A DNA stretch of 64,000 nt from an uncultured Polaribacter sp. (GTDB lineage: Bacteria; Bacteroidota; Bacteroidia; Flavobacteriales; Flavobacteriaceae): positions 1 to 64,000 of the forward strand of contig NZ_CANMVP010000005.1 in NCBI RefSeq assembly GCF_947501385.1, written 5' to 3'. Below, one piece after another: positions 32,496 through 41,055 of this stretch (positions within the stretch are counted from its first letter, which is position 1; every line of letters starts with the position of its first letter). The translations under genes and the position numbers were made by a program. The notes under the pieces were generated by a model, which did not search any database, was not told the origin of the DNA, and saw nothing but the letters and a program-made list of their open reading frames with translations.

Positions 32496-34274
32496 TTATC
32501 CTTCACAACTTGCACATTCTTTCTTTTGCTTAAATTTCTGTGCAGCATTCATACTGTGTTGGTAATACATAGATTTTACGCCTAATTTCCAGGCTGTAAT
32601 ATATACGTCATTTACTTCTTTAATTGGCATATCTGGATGTACCATAATATTTATAGATTGTCCTTGATCTATATGTGTTTGTCTGTTTGCCGCTTGATAC
32701 ACAATTACTTTTTGATCTATTTCTGAATACGTTCTAAACACATCTTTTTCTGCTTCTGTTAAGCAATCTAAGTGTAATACAGAACCATCATTATCACGAA
32801 TACTTGTCCAAATATCTTTCGTATTAAAACCTTTTTGCTCTAATAAGTTTTCTAATATTGGGTTTTTAATCGTCGTTTTAATCTTCGCGATATCTTTTAC
32901 ATAAATATTAGACCAAATTGGCTCAATTCCTTGAGATACTTGTCCTAAAATAAATGCAGATGATGTGGTTGGTGCAATTGCATTTAACGTGGTATTACGT
33001 CTACCATAGCCTTTTAAAACAGAAGGCTCGCCATACAATTTCGCCATTTCTTCTGATGCTTTGTATGATTTTTCTTTTATCGTCTTAAAGATCTCCGTAT
33101 TTAAATTATAGGCTTCTTGACTATCAAAAGCCAACATTTTAGATTGTAATAATGAGTGCCAACCTAAAGCTCCTAAACCTAAAGCTCTGTTTTCTTTTGC
33201 AAAATTATAGGCTTTTTCCATAAAACGAAACGTAAATTGATCGTCTCTATCTGATGAATCTTTGTATACTTCTAATTTCGTAATAAATTCTTGCATTACG
33301 GCATCTAAAAAGTACGTTAATGTTTCTACGGCATCTGTATCTTTCCATTTGTCATAGTGTAATAAATTAACAGATGATAAACAGCAAACAAAAGACCAAT
33401 CTTCATTAGAAGGTAACATGATTTCTGTACACAGGTTACTTGCATAAATTTCGTGGTTTTTGTCTTTGTAAACATCTACCGTTCCGTTATTTGCATTGTC
33501 TCTAAAAAGTATATACGGATATCCTATTTCTCCTCTTCTTTGTAATATTTTTGCCCAAATACCTCTTTTTTCAACATCCCCATCAATCATTTGTTGCATC
33601 CATTCGTCACCAACAGTAACACCATGGGTTAATTCTTGAATTGGGTTTCCTTCTGTACCAATTTCTAAGAACTCTTTAATATCTTTATGATCTACTGGTA
33701 AATATGGAGAAAAACGTCCACGTCTTACAGAACCTTGACTTACAACATCTACCATTTTTTCAAACAATTGCATGATATGAACAGAACCAGATGACGAACC
33801 ATTATTTTTAACATCTGCACCTCTTTGACGTAGTTTCCCAAAATAACCAGAGGTTCCTCCTCCTAATTTCGACATCATACCTACTTCTGATTGTGAGAAT
33901 AAAATATCTCCCATATCATCTGCAACATGCGATCCGAAACAACTAATTGGCAACCCTCTTTTCTTACCGAAATTAGACCAAATTGGCGATGCTAAAGAAT
34001 AATAACCCGCAGCCATGTATTTGTAGAACTTGTCAGAAAATCCTTTTATTTTTAAAATACCTTCTGCATTGTCTGCTATTTCACGTATTCTTTCTTCTGG
34101 AGTTGTTTTACCTGTTAAATATCCAGATTCTAAAAATTTACGGCTATTTTCTGTGAGCCAAGTAATTTCAGGTTCTTTGATGTTTTTAAGCATTTCTTCT
34201 CTTGAAGCGTTTCTTACTTGAATTAATCTTTCGTGCTCGGTAAGCTCAGTCGTTTTTTGGTCGTTTAGGTTCAT
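32496..34274 (-). CDS. nrdA: Class I ribonucleotide reductase large subunit NrdA lacking an ATP-cone
   Basis: 592 residues. It reduces ribonucleoside diphosphates to deoxyribonucleotides. Substrate-site region LPISCFGSHVADDMGDILFS includes one active-site Cys. The specificity loop and core read GGGTSGYFGKLRQRGADV, and the second half has NLCTEIMLPSNEDWSFVCCLSSVNL. A mobile redox pair ends the protein: KKECASCEG. There is no N-terminal ATP-cone: the protein is short (about 590 instead of about 760 residues in E. coli) and begins directly with the helical domain. The cone is instead on NrdB, encoded 3 bases upstream in the same operon. Confidence 0.95.
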   Translation of the reverse strand: MNLNDQKTTELTEHERLIQVRNASREEMLKNIKEPEITWLTENSRKFLESGYLTGKTTPEERIREIADNAEGILKIKGFSDKFYKYMAAGYYSLASPIWSNFGKKRGLPISCFGSHVADDMGDILFSQSEVGMMSKLGGGTSGYFGKLRQRGADVKNNGSSSGSVHIMQLFEKMVDVVSQGSVRRGRFSPYLPVDHKDIKEFLEIGTEGNPIQELTHGVTVGDEWMQQMIDGDVEKRGIWAKILQRRGEIGYPYILFRDNANNGTVDVYKDKNHEIYASNLCTEIMLPSNEDWSFVCCLSSVNLLHYDKWKDTDAVETLTYFLDAVMQEFITKLEVYKDSSDRDDQFTFRFMEKAYNFAKENRALGLGALGWHSLLQSKMLAFDSQEAYNLNTEIFKTIKEKSYKASEEMAKLYGEPSVLKGYGRRNTTLNAIAPTTSSAFILGQVSQGIEPIWSNIYVKDIAKIKTTIKNPILENLLEQKGFNTKDIWTSIRDNDGSVLHLDCLTEAEKDVFRTYSEIDQKVIVYQAANRQTHIDQGQSINIMVHPDMPIKEVNDVYITAWKLGVKSMYYQHSMNAAQKFKQKKECASCEG

Positions 34275-34277
34275 AAT

Positions 34278-35552
34278 TTAAAATAAGTCGTCGCTGGTTA
34301 TACTTTTTGTTCTTTTGCTGTAGTTGATAGATCTTTTTACGAAAAAATCGCCGTGTTTGGTTCCAATAATTTCATCATCAAACCAATCTGTTTCAGATAA
34401 TAATTTTTGATCGATATCAAATACTTTAGCAATACCAATACTTTCTAAAGATTTATTAAATCTATTTTTAAGAAATTCTTTAATGACTGCTTTTGGTAAG
34501 AAATCTAATTCTCCTTTTTCAAAAATCCAATCAATTAATTTACTTTCAGAAAGAAAAGCTTCTTTACAGGTTTCTTGCACCAATAAACTATGGTCTTCAT
34601 CGAACCAATCTGGATTTTCTTCTTTAATAATATTAATCACATCAATACCAAAATCTCCATGAATTTGCTCTTCTTTAGAAGTAGCTTCTACCACATTAGA
34701 AATTCCTTTTAAGACATTTTTATGCTTGTTAAAAGCCATAATAATTAAAAACTGAGAGAATAGAGATACATGCTCTATAAACAAAGAAAATAAAATGATA
34801 GATTCTGAAAACTCCTTATTATCCTCACTATTTACGTTCTTTAATGCTAATTCTAAATAATTAACACGTCTCATAATTACTGGGTTTTTCTTTAAGTTTC
34901 TAAACTCATTATTTAACCCTAGAATTTCTAATAAATGTGAATATGCATCGTGATGACGAACTTCACTTTCTGCAAATGTAGCGCCCACCGCACCAATTTC
35001 TGGTTTCGGCATTTTTTTATAAATATCTCCCCAAAAAGTTTTAACCGCTACTTCTATTTGAGAAATGGCCAACATGGTATTTTTAATCGCATTTTTTTCT
35101 ACTTCCGTTAAATATGCCTTAAAATCTTGAATATCACTCGTGTAATTAAACTCTGTGTGAATCCAATAAGAATGTCTAATAGCGTCTACATATTCATTTA
35201 AAGCAGGGTAATCATACGGCTTTAAATTTAATCTCTTTTCAAAAATATTTCTTTTTCTATTTCTTGTTTGTTCGTCTCTATATAAAATGTACGCCTTTGC
35301 AACATCATGAAAAGGGCTGTCCATTAATTTATATTCTACAATGTCTTGAACTTGCTCTACCGTAGGAACATAATCAGGTTCATTTAACTTTCTTTCTAGT
35401 AAAGTACCGTTTACAATATTAGAAATTGCAACTGCATCTTTTCTAGTACCGTTATTTACAGAAAGCATTGCTTTTTCTATCGCTTTTGTGATTTTGTCTA
35501 GCTCGAAAGTGCTAGATCCAGAGTCCCTTTTTATAATTTGAGTAATTTCCAC
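34278..35552 (-). CDS. nrdB: Class I ribonucleotide reductase radical subunit NrdB with N-terminal ATP-cone
   Basis: 424 residues. Residues 1-95 are an ATP-cone (IIKRDSGSSTFELDKITKAIEKAM, VPTVEQVQDIVEYKLMDS, AKAYILYRDEQ), normally found on NrdA. Residues about 110-410 form the ferritin-like radical domain: metal ligands include the E and H of SEVRHHDAYSHLLEI, where a Tyr also occupies the usual radical position, and the later E and H of SKEEQIHGDFGID. ATP and dATP would act on NrdB's oligomeric state, as described for Leeuwenhoekiella blandensis NrdB. The first codon is GTG at 35552, with no suitable ATG. It is the first gene of nrdB-nrdA. Confidence 0.95.
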   Translation of the reverse strand: MEITQIIKRDSGSSTFELDKITKAIEKAMLSVNNGTRKDAVAISNIVNGTLLERKLNEPDYVPTVEQVQDIVEYKLMDSPFHDVAKAYILYRDEQTRNRKRNIFEKRLNLKPYDYPALNEYVDAIRHSYWIHTEFNYTSDIQDFKAYLTEVEKNAIKNTMLAISQIEVAVKTFWGDIYKKMPKPEIGAVGATFAESEVRHHDAYSHLLEILGLNNEFRNLKKNPVIMRRVNYLELALKNVNSEDNKEFSESIILFSLFIEHVSLFSQFLIIMAFNKHKNVLKGISNVVEATSKEEQIHGDFGIDVINIIKEENPDWFDEDHSLLVQETCKEAFLSESKLIDWIFEKGELDFLPKAVIKEFLKNRFNKSLESIGIAKVFDIDQKLLSETDWFDDEIIGTKHGDFFVKRSINYSKRTKSITSDDLF

Positions 35553-35910
35553 GGTATAATAGTATATTTAAGATGTTAATGAGGGGAATACAAAGATTGG
35601 ATTTTTTGTCCCAAAATGAAAGCCATACTTATTCACAAATTCCTTGAAGTTTTTAACAAAATTCAAAAATTTACGAATTATTCAAAAAATTAACATCTTT
35701 TTAAATAAATGACAATCAGCTTTTTAAAAGAAAAAAAATAGGTAACTTCCTGCTACTGCTGACATTCCTAAAAGCTACATTCTTAGAAAAAAAATATCTC
35801 TAAAAATAAAATTTATGATTTGTTGTAGATTTAAAAAAAAGATGATTACAAACTTAACATATTCATTATTTAGAATTTTTACACATAAGAGAAGCTTCTT
35901 CAAAATCTTT
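35553..35910. other. Intergenic region between nrdB and ctaA, no gene seen
   Basis: About 360 very AT-rich bases between divergent genes. It must hold the nrdBA promoter, but I see no convincing NrdR box pair and no ORF worth reporting. The ctaA promoter lies at its right end. Confidence 0.6.
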
Positions 35911-35938
35911 TTGCTCGTCTATTTTTGAAGTATCTTTG
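35911..35938 (+). promoter_or_regulatory. Candidate promoter of ctaA
   Basis: TTG at 35911-35913, 17 bases, then TATCTTTG at 35931-35938, matching the Bacteroidota -33/-7 pattern TTG / TAnnTTTG. The ctaA ATG is 15 bases downstream of the -7 box. Confidence 0.55.
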
Positions 35939-35953
35939 TAAAAAGTTTTTTTG

Positions 35954-37012
35954 ATGAAAAATAAGTTTCCAAAAATTGTACAACTTGCTATAATTTCTGT
36001 TTATTTAATCTTTTTAGCAGGTGCTATTGTTAGAATGACGGGTTCTGGAATGGGTTGCCCTGATTGGCCAAAATGTTTTGGTTATTACATTCCACCAACT
36101 TCTGAAGAACAAATTACATGGAAACCAAATACTACCTATAAAGAAGGCTTTATTATTATTAAAGATGAAGTTTTATTTGTTGCTGAACAAGATTTAGAAA
36201 CTTCAACTGAATTCAACCCAAAAAACTGGTCTACATACACAAAACACGATTACAATACTTTTAATGTCTTTCATACTTGGACGGAATATATCAATAGATT
36301 GGTTTCTGTTTTAGCAGGTTTTGTATTCTTATTTTTAATTTACGGAGCTTATAAAAACAGAAAAAAAGACAAACGAATACCAATACTTGCCTATACTGCC
36401 TTCTTTTTAATGTTGTTTGAAGCCTGGTTGGGAAAAACAGTGGTTGACACCAATTTAACACCAGCAATAATTACTATTCACATGGTAGTTGGTTTGCTTA
36501 TTATTGCGCTATTATTATGGTTGAATTTTATAGTTTCTGATTCTTTCGACTCCGCTCAAGATGACAAAAATTATAAATACAATTCCCTTTTCAATAAATT
36601 GTTGATTGTTTCTGTAATTTTTTCTTTGATACAAATTGCGATGGGAACACAAGTAAGGCAATTTATAGATGAGCAAGTAAAATTGTATGGTTTTGAAAAC
36701 AAGAACCACAGTTTAATGGATCCGAGTTTTAAATTTTATTTCCACAGATCTTTTACCATTGCCATTGTATTGGTAAACTTAGGAATGTTTTACCTAAACC
36801 AACTAAAAAATTTAGGGTACAAATTGGTCAATTGGATTGTTTTCTTGATTTTTTTAGAAGCAATTACAGGAATTTTAATGTATTACGCAGAAATTCCTAT
36901 GGGTACACAAGCAATACATTTATTGGCTGGTGCCATTTTATTCGGATTGCAATTTTATTTGTGGCTTCAAAGTCGAAAGACTTTGAGTGGGCAGTCTTCA
37001 GTTGGCAGTTAG
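35954..37012 (+). CDS. ctaA: Haem A synthase CtaA (COX15) carrying repeat-derived insertions
   Basis: 352 residues; oxidises haem O to haem A for cytochrome oxidase in the inner membrane. About eight helices; conserved haem ligands can be read in FHTWTEYINRLVSVLAGF, IITIHMVVGLLI, FKFYFHRSFTIAIV and AIHLLAGAILFG. The first loop has the family phrase RMTGSGMGCPDWPKCFG. In the loop after the fourth or fifth helix, residues SFDSAQDD are encoded by a common flavobacterial interspersed repeat. The C-terminal SGQSSVGS and stop lie in a second repeat. Both are outside the membrane core, so function is likely kept. Start ATG 35954; the TTG one codon before is rejected. Confidence 0.93.
   Translation: MKNKFPKIVQLAIISVYLIFLAGAIVRMTGSGMGCPDWPKCFGYYIPPTSEEQITWKPNTTYKEGFIIIKDEVLFVAEQDLETSTEFNPKNWSTYTKHDYNTFNVFHTWTEYINRLVSVLAGFVFLFLIYGAYKNRKKDKRIPILAYTAFFLMLFEAWLGKTVVDTNLTPAIITIHMVVGLLIIALLLWLNFIVSDSFDSAQDDKNYKYNSLFNKLLIVSVIFSLIQIAMGTQVRQFIDEQVKLYGFENKNHSLMDPSFKFYFHRSFTIAIVLVNLGMFYLNQLKNLGYKLVNWIVFLIFLEAITGILMYYAEIPMGTQAIHLLAGAILFGLQFYLWLQSRKTLSGQSSVGS
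36541..36566 (+). repeat. Interspersed repeat copy translated inside ctaA
   Basis: Bases TTTCGACTCCGCTCAAGATGA belong to the same family as the intergenic copies near 20.5, 27.0, 37.9 and 41.1 kb. In the ctaA frame they read SFDSAQDD, in a hydrophilic loop between membrane helices. Confidence 0.75.
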
Positions 37013-37070
37013 CAGTTCCTCACTCTTATTTTTACTTTTAATAGAATAACTGACTGCCAACTGAAGACTG
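36992..37070. repeat. Inverted repeat at the 3' end of ctaA
   Basis: Perfect 18-base inverted repeat: CAGTCTTCAGTTGGCAGT at 36992-37009 and its complement at 37053-37070. The left arm encodes the last CtaA residues and leads into the stop codon. The pair may form a stem that ends transcription of ctaA and of moaE from the other side. Confidence 0.75.
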
Positions 37071-37088
37071 AAAAACTGCCAACTAATA

Positions 37089-37511
37089 CTACGGATGCGC
37101 ATTTACCCAAACTTCACCATCAGAAAAATATTCTTTTTTCCAAATAGGAACCGTTTCTTTTAACCTATCAATCGCAAATTCACAAGCTTCAAAAGCAGCT
37201 TTTCTATGCTTTGAAGAAACAGTGATAATTACAGGAATTTCACCAATTTGTAACAAACCTTCTGCATGATGAATCGCAATTTTATGAATGGGAAATTTCT
37301 CTAAAGCCAAATCTGCTATTTTCTGCATTTCTTTAATTGCCATTGGTTTGTAGGTGGAAAAATCGAGTTGTGTAACTTCTTTTCCTTGCGTATCATTTCT
37401 TACAGTTCCAATAAATGCTGAAATTCCGCCACAAGAATCGTCTTCTACAAAATTGTAACATTCTTGTAAATCTAATTTTTTTGATGTAATTTTTATGGAA
37501 GTTCGCTGCAT
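37089..37511 (-). CDS. moaE: Molybdopterin synthase catalytic subunit MoaE
   Basis: 140 residues. MoaE carries out sulfur transfer from the MoaD thiocarboxylate to precursor Z to make molybdopterin. Landmarks: GGISAFIGTVRND (substrate loop with Arg), YKPMAIKEMQKIA, KIAIHHAEGLLQIGE, SSKHRKAAFEACEFAIDRLKETVPIWKKE (the active-site Lys residues near the end) and WVNAHP. The partner moaD lies 660 bases away on the same strand, separated by an oppositely oriented DUF3817 gene and repeats. No other moa, mog or molybdoenzyme gene is in the window. Confidence 0.95.
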   Translation of the reverse strand: MQRTSIKITSKKLDLQECYNFVEDDSCGGISAFIGTVRNDTQGKEVTQLDFSTYKPMAIKEMQKIADLALEKFPIHKIAIHHAEGLLQIGEIPVIITVSSKHRKAAFEACEFAIDRLKETVPIWKKEYFSDGEVWVNAHP

Positions 37512-37592
37512 TGTTCAACAAAAATAGGAAAACAAATTTGTATTTTTGTGGTTATTAAAAATAGATACGAATTTTACGGGTTTTCACAAATC

Positions 37593-37630
37593 AAATCTTT
37601 GAATCTTTGAAACTTTGAAACTTTGAAACT
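37593..37630 (+). repeat. Tandem 8-mer repeat, AATCTTTG/AAACTTTG
   Basis: Four consecutive eight-base units (AAATCTTTG, AATCTTTG, AAACTTTG, AAACTTTG) and a partial fifth end 8 bases before the ATG of the DUF3817 gene. Each unit contains CTTTG, part of the -7 box pattern, so copy number could affect expression. Confidence 0.7.
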
Positions 37631-37638
37631 TATTAAAA

Positions 37639-37911
37639 ATGAAACACATCTTTAGAATTATTAGTTTTTTAGAAGGGATTTCTTACCTATTACTCCTTTT
37701 TGTAGCAGTTCCTATCAAATATTTTCAAGGTGATGCTTCTTATGTAAAAATGTTAGGAATGCCTCACGGCTTGTTATTTATGATGTACATCGTTTTGGCA
37801 ATCGTCATTAAAAAAGAAATGAATTGGGACAATAAAACATTAGGAATTGTTTTGCTGGCTTCTATTTTACCTTTCGGAACTTTTTATGTTGATAAGAAAT
37901 ATTTGAGATAA
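37639..37911 (+). CDS. DUF3817 small membrane protein
   Basis: 90 residues with three membrane helices: IFRIISFLEGISYLLLLFVAVP, GLLFMMYIVLAIVIKKEM and LGIVLLASILPFGTFYVDKKYL. The opening FRIISFLEGISYLLLL and the middle PHGLLFMMY are characteristic of DUF3817 (YdzA-type integral membrane proteins). Function is unknown. It sits alone between moaE and moaD on the opposite strand, preceded by a tandem repeat array, and looks like an insertion that separated those two genes. Confidence 0.85.
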   Translation: MKHIFRIISFLEGISYLLLLFVAVPIKYFQGDASYVKMLGMPHGLLFMMYIVLAIVIKKEMNWDNKTLGIVLLASILPFGTFYVDKKYLR

Positions 37912-37922
37912 TTTAAAATAGT

Positions 37923-38076
37923 CTTCGACAAGCTCAGACTGACAGTAGTTATTATTAATTGGTATTGAGTTTGGATATTATTTTAGTGAAAATTAAAATA
38001 ATGAAATATTAAAGGCGGTAAAGCAATAAAAATTTACAATGTCACTTCCGAAATTTCGGAAGAGCTTGTCGAAGTG
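37923..38076. repeat. Second inverted pair of the CTTCGACAAGCTCAG repeat
   Basis: Forward copy at 37923-37946 (CTTCGACAAGCTCAG then ACTGACAGT) and an inverted partial copy GAGCTTGTCGAAG at 38062-38074, preceded by the palindrome CTTCCGAAATTTCGGAAG (38045-38062). Same layout as the doublet at 20.5 kb. It fills most of the gap between the DUF3817 gene and moaD. Confidence 0.7.
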
Positions 38077-38174
38077 TTTTCAACTAAAAAGACTTCACCA
38101 CATAGGCACATAGAAAACATAGGTTTTGTGTTTGAATGTTTCTTTCCTTCGGGTGAAGGTTAGACTTGGGGTTT

Positions 38175-38417
38175 TTAACCTCCACTTACAGGAGGAATCA
38201 CCGCAACAACATCGCCTTTATTTAATATCAAATCATCCGTAGCATATTCTTCATTTACAGCAATTGCATACGAATTGATATTTTCTAACTTCGGATATGT
38301 ATTCTTTAGAATCGATTTAAAATCAGCAATCGAAATATGTTCTTCAAAATCTATTTCAAGTTGAGAAGCTCCAATGAGGTCTGTTGTAATTCCAAAGAAA
38401 AGTACATTTATTTTCAT
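38175..38417 (-). CDS. moaD: Molybdopterin synthase sulfur carrier subunit MoaD
   Basis: 80 residues with a ubiquitin-like fold. The C-terminal tail VVAVIPPVSGG ends in the Gly-Gly that is adenylated and thiocarboxylated. NVLFFGITTDLIGASQLEIDF is the usual beta-grasp start, and NEEYATDDLILNKGDVVAVIPP the end. It lies 13 bases downstream of the DUF5686 protein gene on the same strand, so it may be read from that transcript. Its partner moaE is encoded 660 bases further along. Confidence 0.93.
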   Translation of the reverse strand: MKINVLFFGITTDLIGASQLEIDFEEHISIADFKSILKNTYPKLENINSYAIAVNEEYATDDLILNKGDVVAVIPPVSGG

Positions 38418-38430
38418 CTTTCAAAAATAG

Positions 38431-40896
38431 TTAAAACAAACTTGCTCTAAATACAAATCCGTTTTCTTTTACGCCACCATACCGTGCGCTTACATATTCT
38501 ACACGTAAAAAACGCCATTTGCCAAAACCTAAATTTGCCAAACCAACAGCATATTCTGTATACGGATTCTTGTCTGCCATAAACATTGCCTTTCCTCCAG
38601 CAACAAGGTGGAAGTTCAACTTATTAATCAACGGAATTTTACCTAATACAAAACCTCTGAAATTGTGTTCTACATGCATTTCTGCATACTTATCATTTGT
38701 ATAATACTTATAATACTCTAACAAATTAAAACTGTTTAATGCTCTATCGATTGGAAATAATAACTGGTTTCCATTGGCTTGTAAATTGTCCATAAATGCA
38801 ATATCTTTTTTCTTTACGAAAGCACCTGCACGCAAATGATAAGAGAATTTACCATAATTACCAGCATTTAGATCTTGCCTAACATTTGCAATAAAAACAT
38901 CTGAGTTTAAAGCGGAATTTTCCGCACCAAATCTTTTTATATAATTCAAACTTAGTGTTGGATACTTGTCATTACCTTCATTTTCTTTTCTATCTGGGTA
39001 TGTCAAATATTTTTGCCCGAAAACAAAAGTCGCTCCTACATTTAAAGTGGCAATATTGTGTTCTGTAAAGGCGCCGTTTGTAAAATCTGTAGGATCTAAA
39101 GGATTGTTAGAGGTATAACCATTAGTACTTTGTTTGGCAAAAGAATAATCTGTGGTATTAAAAAGCGGTGTTCTTTTTGCGTATTCTAAAGAGGATGCAA
39201 AATAAAATCCATTTCGAATTTCTTCAGAATAACGAACTCTTGCAAACGTTTTTTCATAGATTTTCATATAGTTGTCTCTATAAAATAAAGAGGTTATCGT
39301 GTTATTCAACTTAAAAATAGGATCTCTTCCATTAAATTGTCGCGTTACAATTCCCCCAGAAATATTCAACCTAGGTCTTGTAAAATTATTCCATTTTTTT
39401 GCAAAGAAAAAAGTAGGTCTTAAGCGTTTATCAGAAAAACCATAATTAGCATTTATGCCTGCGTTCCACCATTTTCCTTCTTCATTTATTTCTTCAAAAT
39501 AACTAAAACCAGCAGAAGTATTTACGCCTTGTACGGTATTAAAACCTGTTCTAAGTAAAGGTCCATTATAAGAAAAAGATTTATTTTTATAAGAATTTCT
39601 GTGTGTATAGCCTGTTAAAGGATCTAACCAACCAAATTTATTTCCTTTCTCGTCTAAAGAATCTAAATACTTTTTAGATTTTCTAATGACCTTTATACTG
39701 TCTTTAAATCTATAATCTGTAACTTCTTCTTTTGTTAAAGCTACGGGTCTTAATTTATTCCAAAAAACAGTGTCTTTTTTTGTGGCATTTTCTTCAAATG
39801 ATAAAACCTCATTTGTAAATGTATTTTCTACAAATTGTGGTTTAAAATTATAATCTGAAAATACGTAAGAGAATTTCCCGCTAGGTTTAAAACCAAAGAT
39901 AGAAATATCAAAATCGATGGCTTGCGTATTTAAAACCCAAGCATCTATACCCTCATAATAGTTGAAGCTCTGTTTTAATTTTAAGGTATTTACCATGGGT
40001 AAGTTTACTTGCGCTCCTGTTGTGGTAACATCTGCACCATATAAAGCCCAGTCGTCTTCAACAACATAAATAAAACCATCAAAAACACGGTCATTTTTTC
40101 GCTTCGGAATTAGCTTTATCTTATTGATAAGTTTGCCGTCTTTTTCATAAAATGTCCCTACCAGTTTATACTCATAATAACTAAATGCATTGGTAGAGAT
40201 TGGCGAAACCAAATCATTAAAAATTTCTATACTGTTTTCATAAAAATTAATATTGGATCTTTCTGCTCTGTTAAAACTAACCCCGTTGTCTTGTCCTGAT
40301 ACTTTAGAGGCTACAATTTTCTCCTTGAAATTTTCAGGTGTTTTTTGAAAGGAAATATCAGAAAATGTTTCAGACAGATAAATAATTCCAGTTCTGGTAG
40401 AATCTAAACCTCCACCAAAATCTCCCATCGTTTGGCCGAAAAACTTTTCTGGCGCATCTTTAATTCGTGTCAATCCTCTTGAATAAAATTTTGCGGTGTA
40501 ATTCGAGTATTTGTCTGTATTTTTATCTTTATTCGCAATTACATTTCTAATAATTCTGTTTGCAGGATTGTCTTTTGTTGAAATAATAATTTCTTCTAGT
40601 TGAATATTTTCTTCTTCTAAAACAACATTCAACTCAAAAGGAAATGAAGTAATAGCTACTTCCTTTTTTACCGTTGTAAAACCTATAAATTGAAAAACGA
40701 TGGTATATTTTCCTGTTTTTTTTAGGTTCAAAACATAATCTCCGTTATCATTTGTGGTGGTTCCTTTAATTGTTTTATTTAAATAAACACTTACAAAAGA
40801 AAGTGGTGCTCCTTTTTTATCGGTAACAGTTCCTTTAATTTGTGCATTTATAGCGAATGCGGTAAAAAATAAAAGAAAGAATGTAAACTTTTTCAT
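38431..40896 (-). CDS. DUF5686 outer-membrane protein with carboxypeptidase-regulatory-like domain
   Basis: 821 residues. Signal peptide (FTFFLLFFTAFAINAQ); residues about 18-100 are a carboxypeptidase-D regulatory-like beta sandwich (IKGTVTDKKGAPLSFVSVYL, GTTTNDNGDYVLNLKKTGKYTIVFQFIGF), as at the N-terminus of many TonB-type receptors. The rest is DUF5686, which looks like a beta-barrel with aromatic strand ends and a final Phe (GFVFRASLF). There is no TonB plug. Family members are common in Bacteroidota outer membranes with no assigned function. It is followed by moaD. Confidence 0.85.
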   Translation of the reverse strand: MKKFTFFLLFFTAFAINAQIKGTVTDKKGAPLSFVSVYLNKTIKGTTTNDNGDYVLNLKKTGKYTIVFQFIGFTTVKKEVAITSFPFELNVVLEEENIQLEEIIISTKDNPANRIIRNVIANKDKNTDKYSNYTAKFYSRGLTRIKDAPEKFFGQTMGDFGGGLDSTRTGIIYLSETFSDISFQKTPENFKEKIVASKVSGQDNGVSFNRAERSNINFYENSIEIFNDLVSPISTNAFSYYEYKLVGTFYEKDGKLINKIKLIPKRKNDRVFDGFIYVVEDDWALYGADVTTTGAQVNLPMVNTLKLKQSFNYYEGIDAWVLNTQAIDFDISIFGFKPSGKFSYVFSDYNFKPQFVENTFTNEVLSFEENATKKDTVFWNKLRPVALTKEEVTDYRFKDSIKVIRKSKKYLDSLDEKGNKFGWLDPLTGYTHRNSYKNKSFSYNGPLLRTGFNTVQGVNTSAGFSYFEEINEEGKWWNAGINANYGFSDKRLRPTFFFAKKWNNFTRPRLNISGGIVTRQFNGRDPIFKLNNTITSLFYRDNYMKIYEKTFARVRYSEEIRNGFYFASSLEYAKRTPLFNTTDYSFAKQSTNGYTSNNPLDPTDFTNGAFTEHNIATLNVGATFVFGQKYLTYPDRKENEGNDKYPTLSLNYIKRFGAENSALNSDVFIANVRQDLNAGNYGKFSYHLRAGAFVKKKDIAFMDNLQANGNQLLFPIDRALNSFNLLEYYKYYTNDKYAEMHVEHNFRGFVLGKIPLINKLNFHLVAGGKAMFMADKNPYTEYAVGLANLGFGKWRFLRVEYVSARYGGVKENGFVFRASLF

Positions 40897-41055
40897 AGGT
40901 TGGTTTTGTTAGTAGACGCAAACATAAAGTTTCTGTTACAATCAAATGTTTAAAAATTGTTAAACCAAACATAATGACTTCTTATTTTTTAAACCATTTC
41001 AAAAGCAATAACATTCTTCAACTTAAACAAAAAAGTCATTTTTAACTTACATATA

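Noticed and set aside
37593-37630. Tandem repeats as a CRISPR array
   Set aside because: Units are 8 bases, contiguous and without spacers, and no cas genes are in the window.
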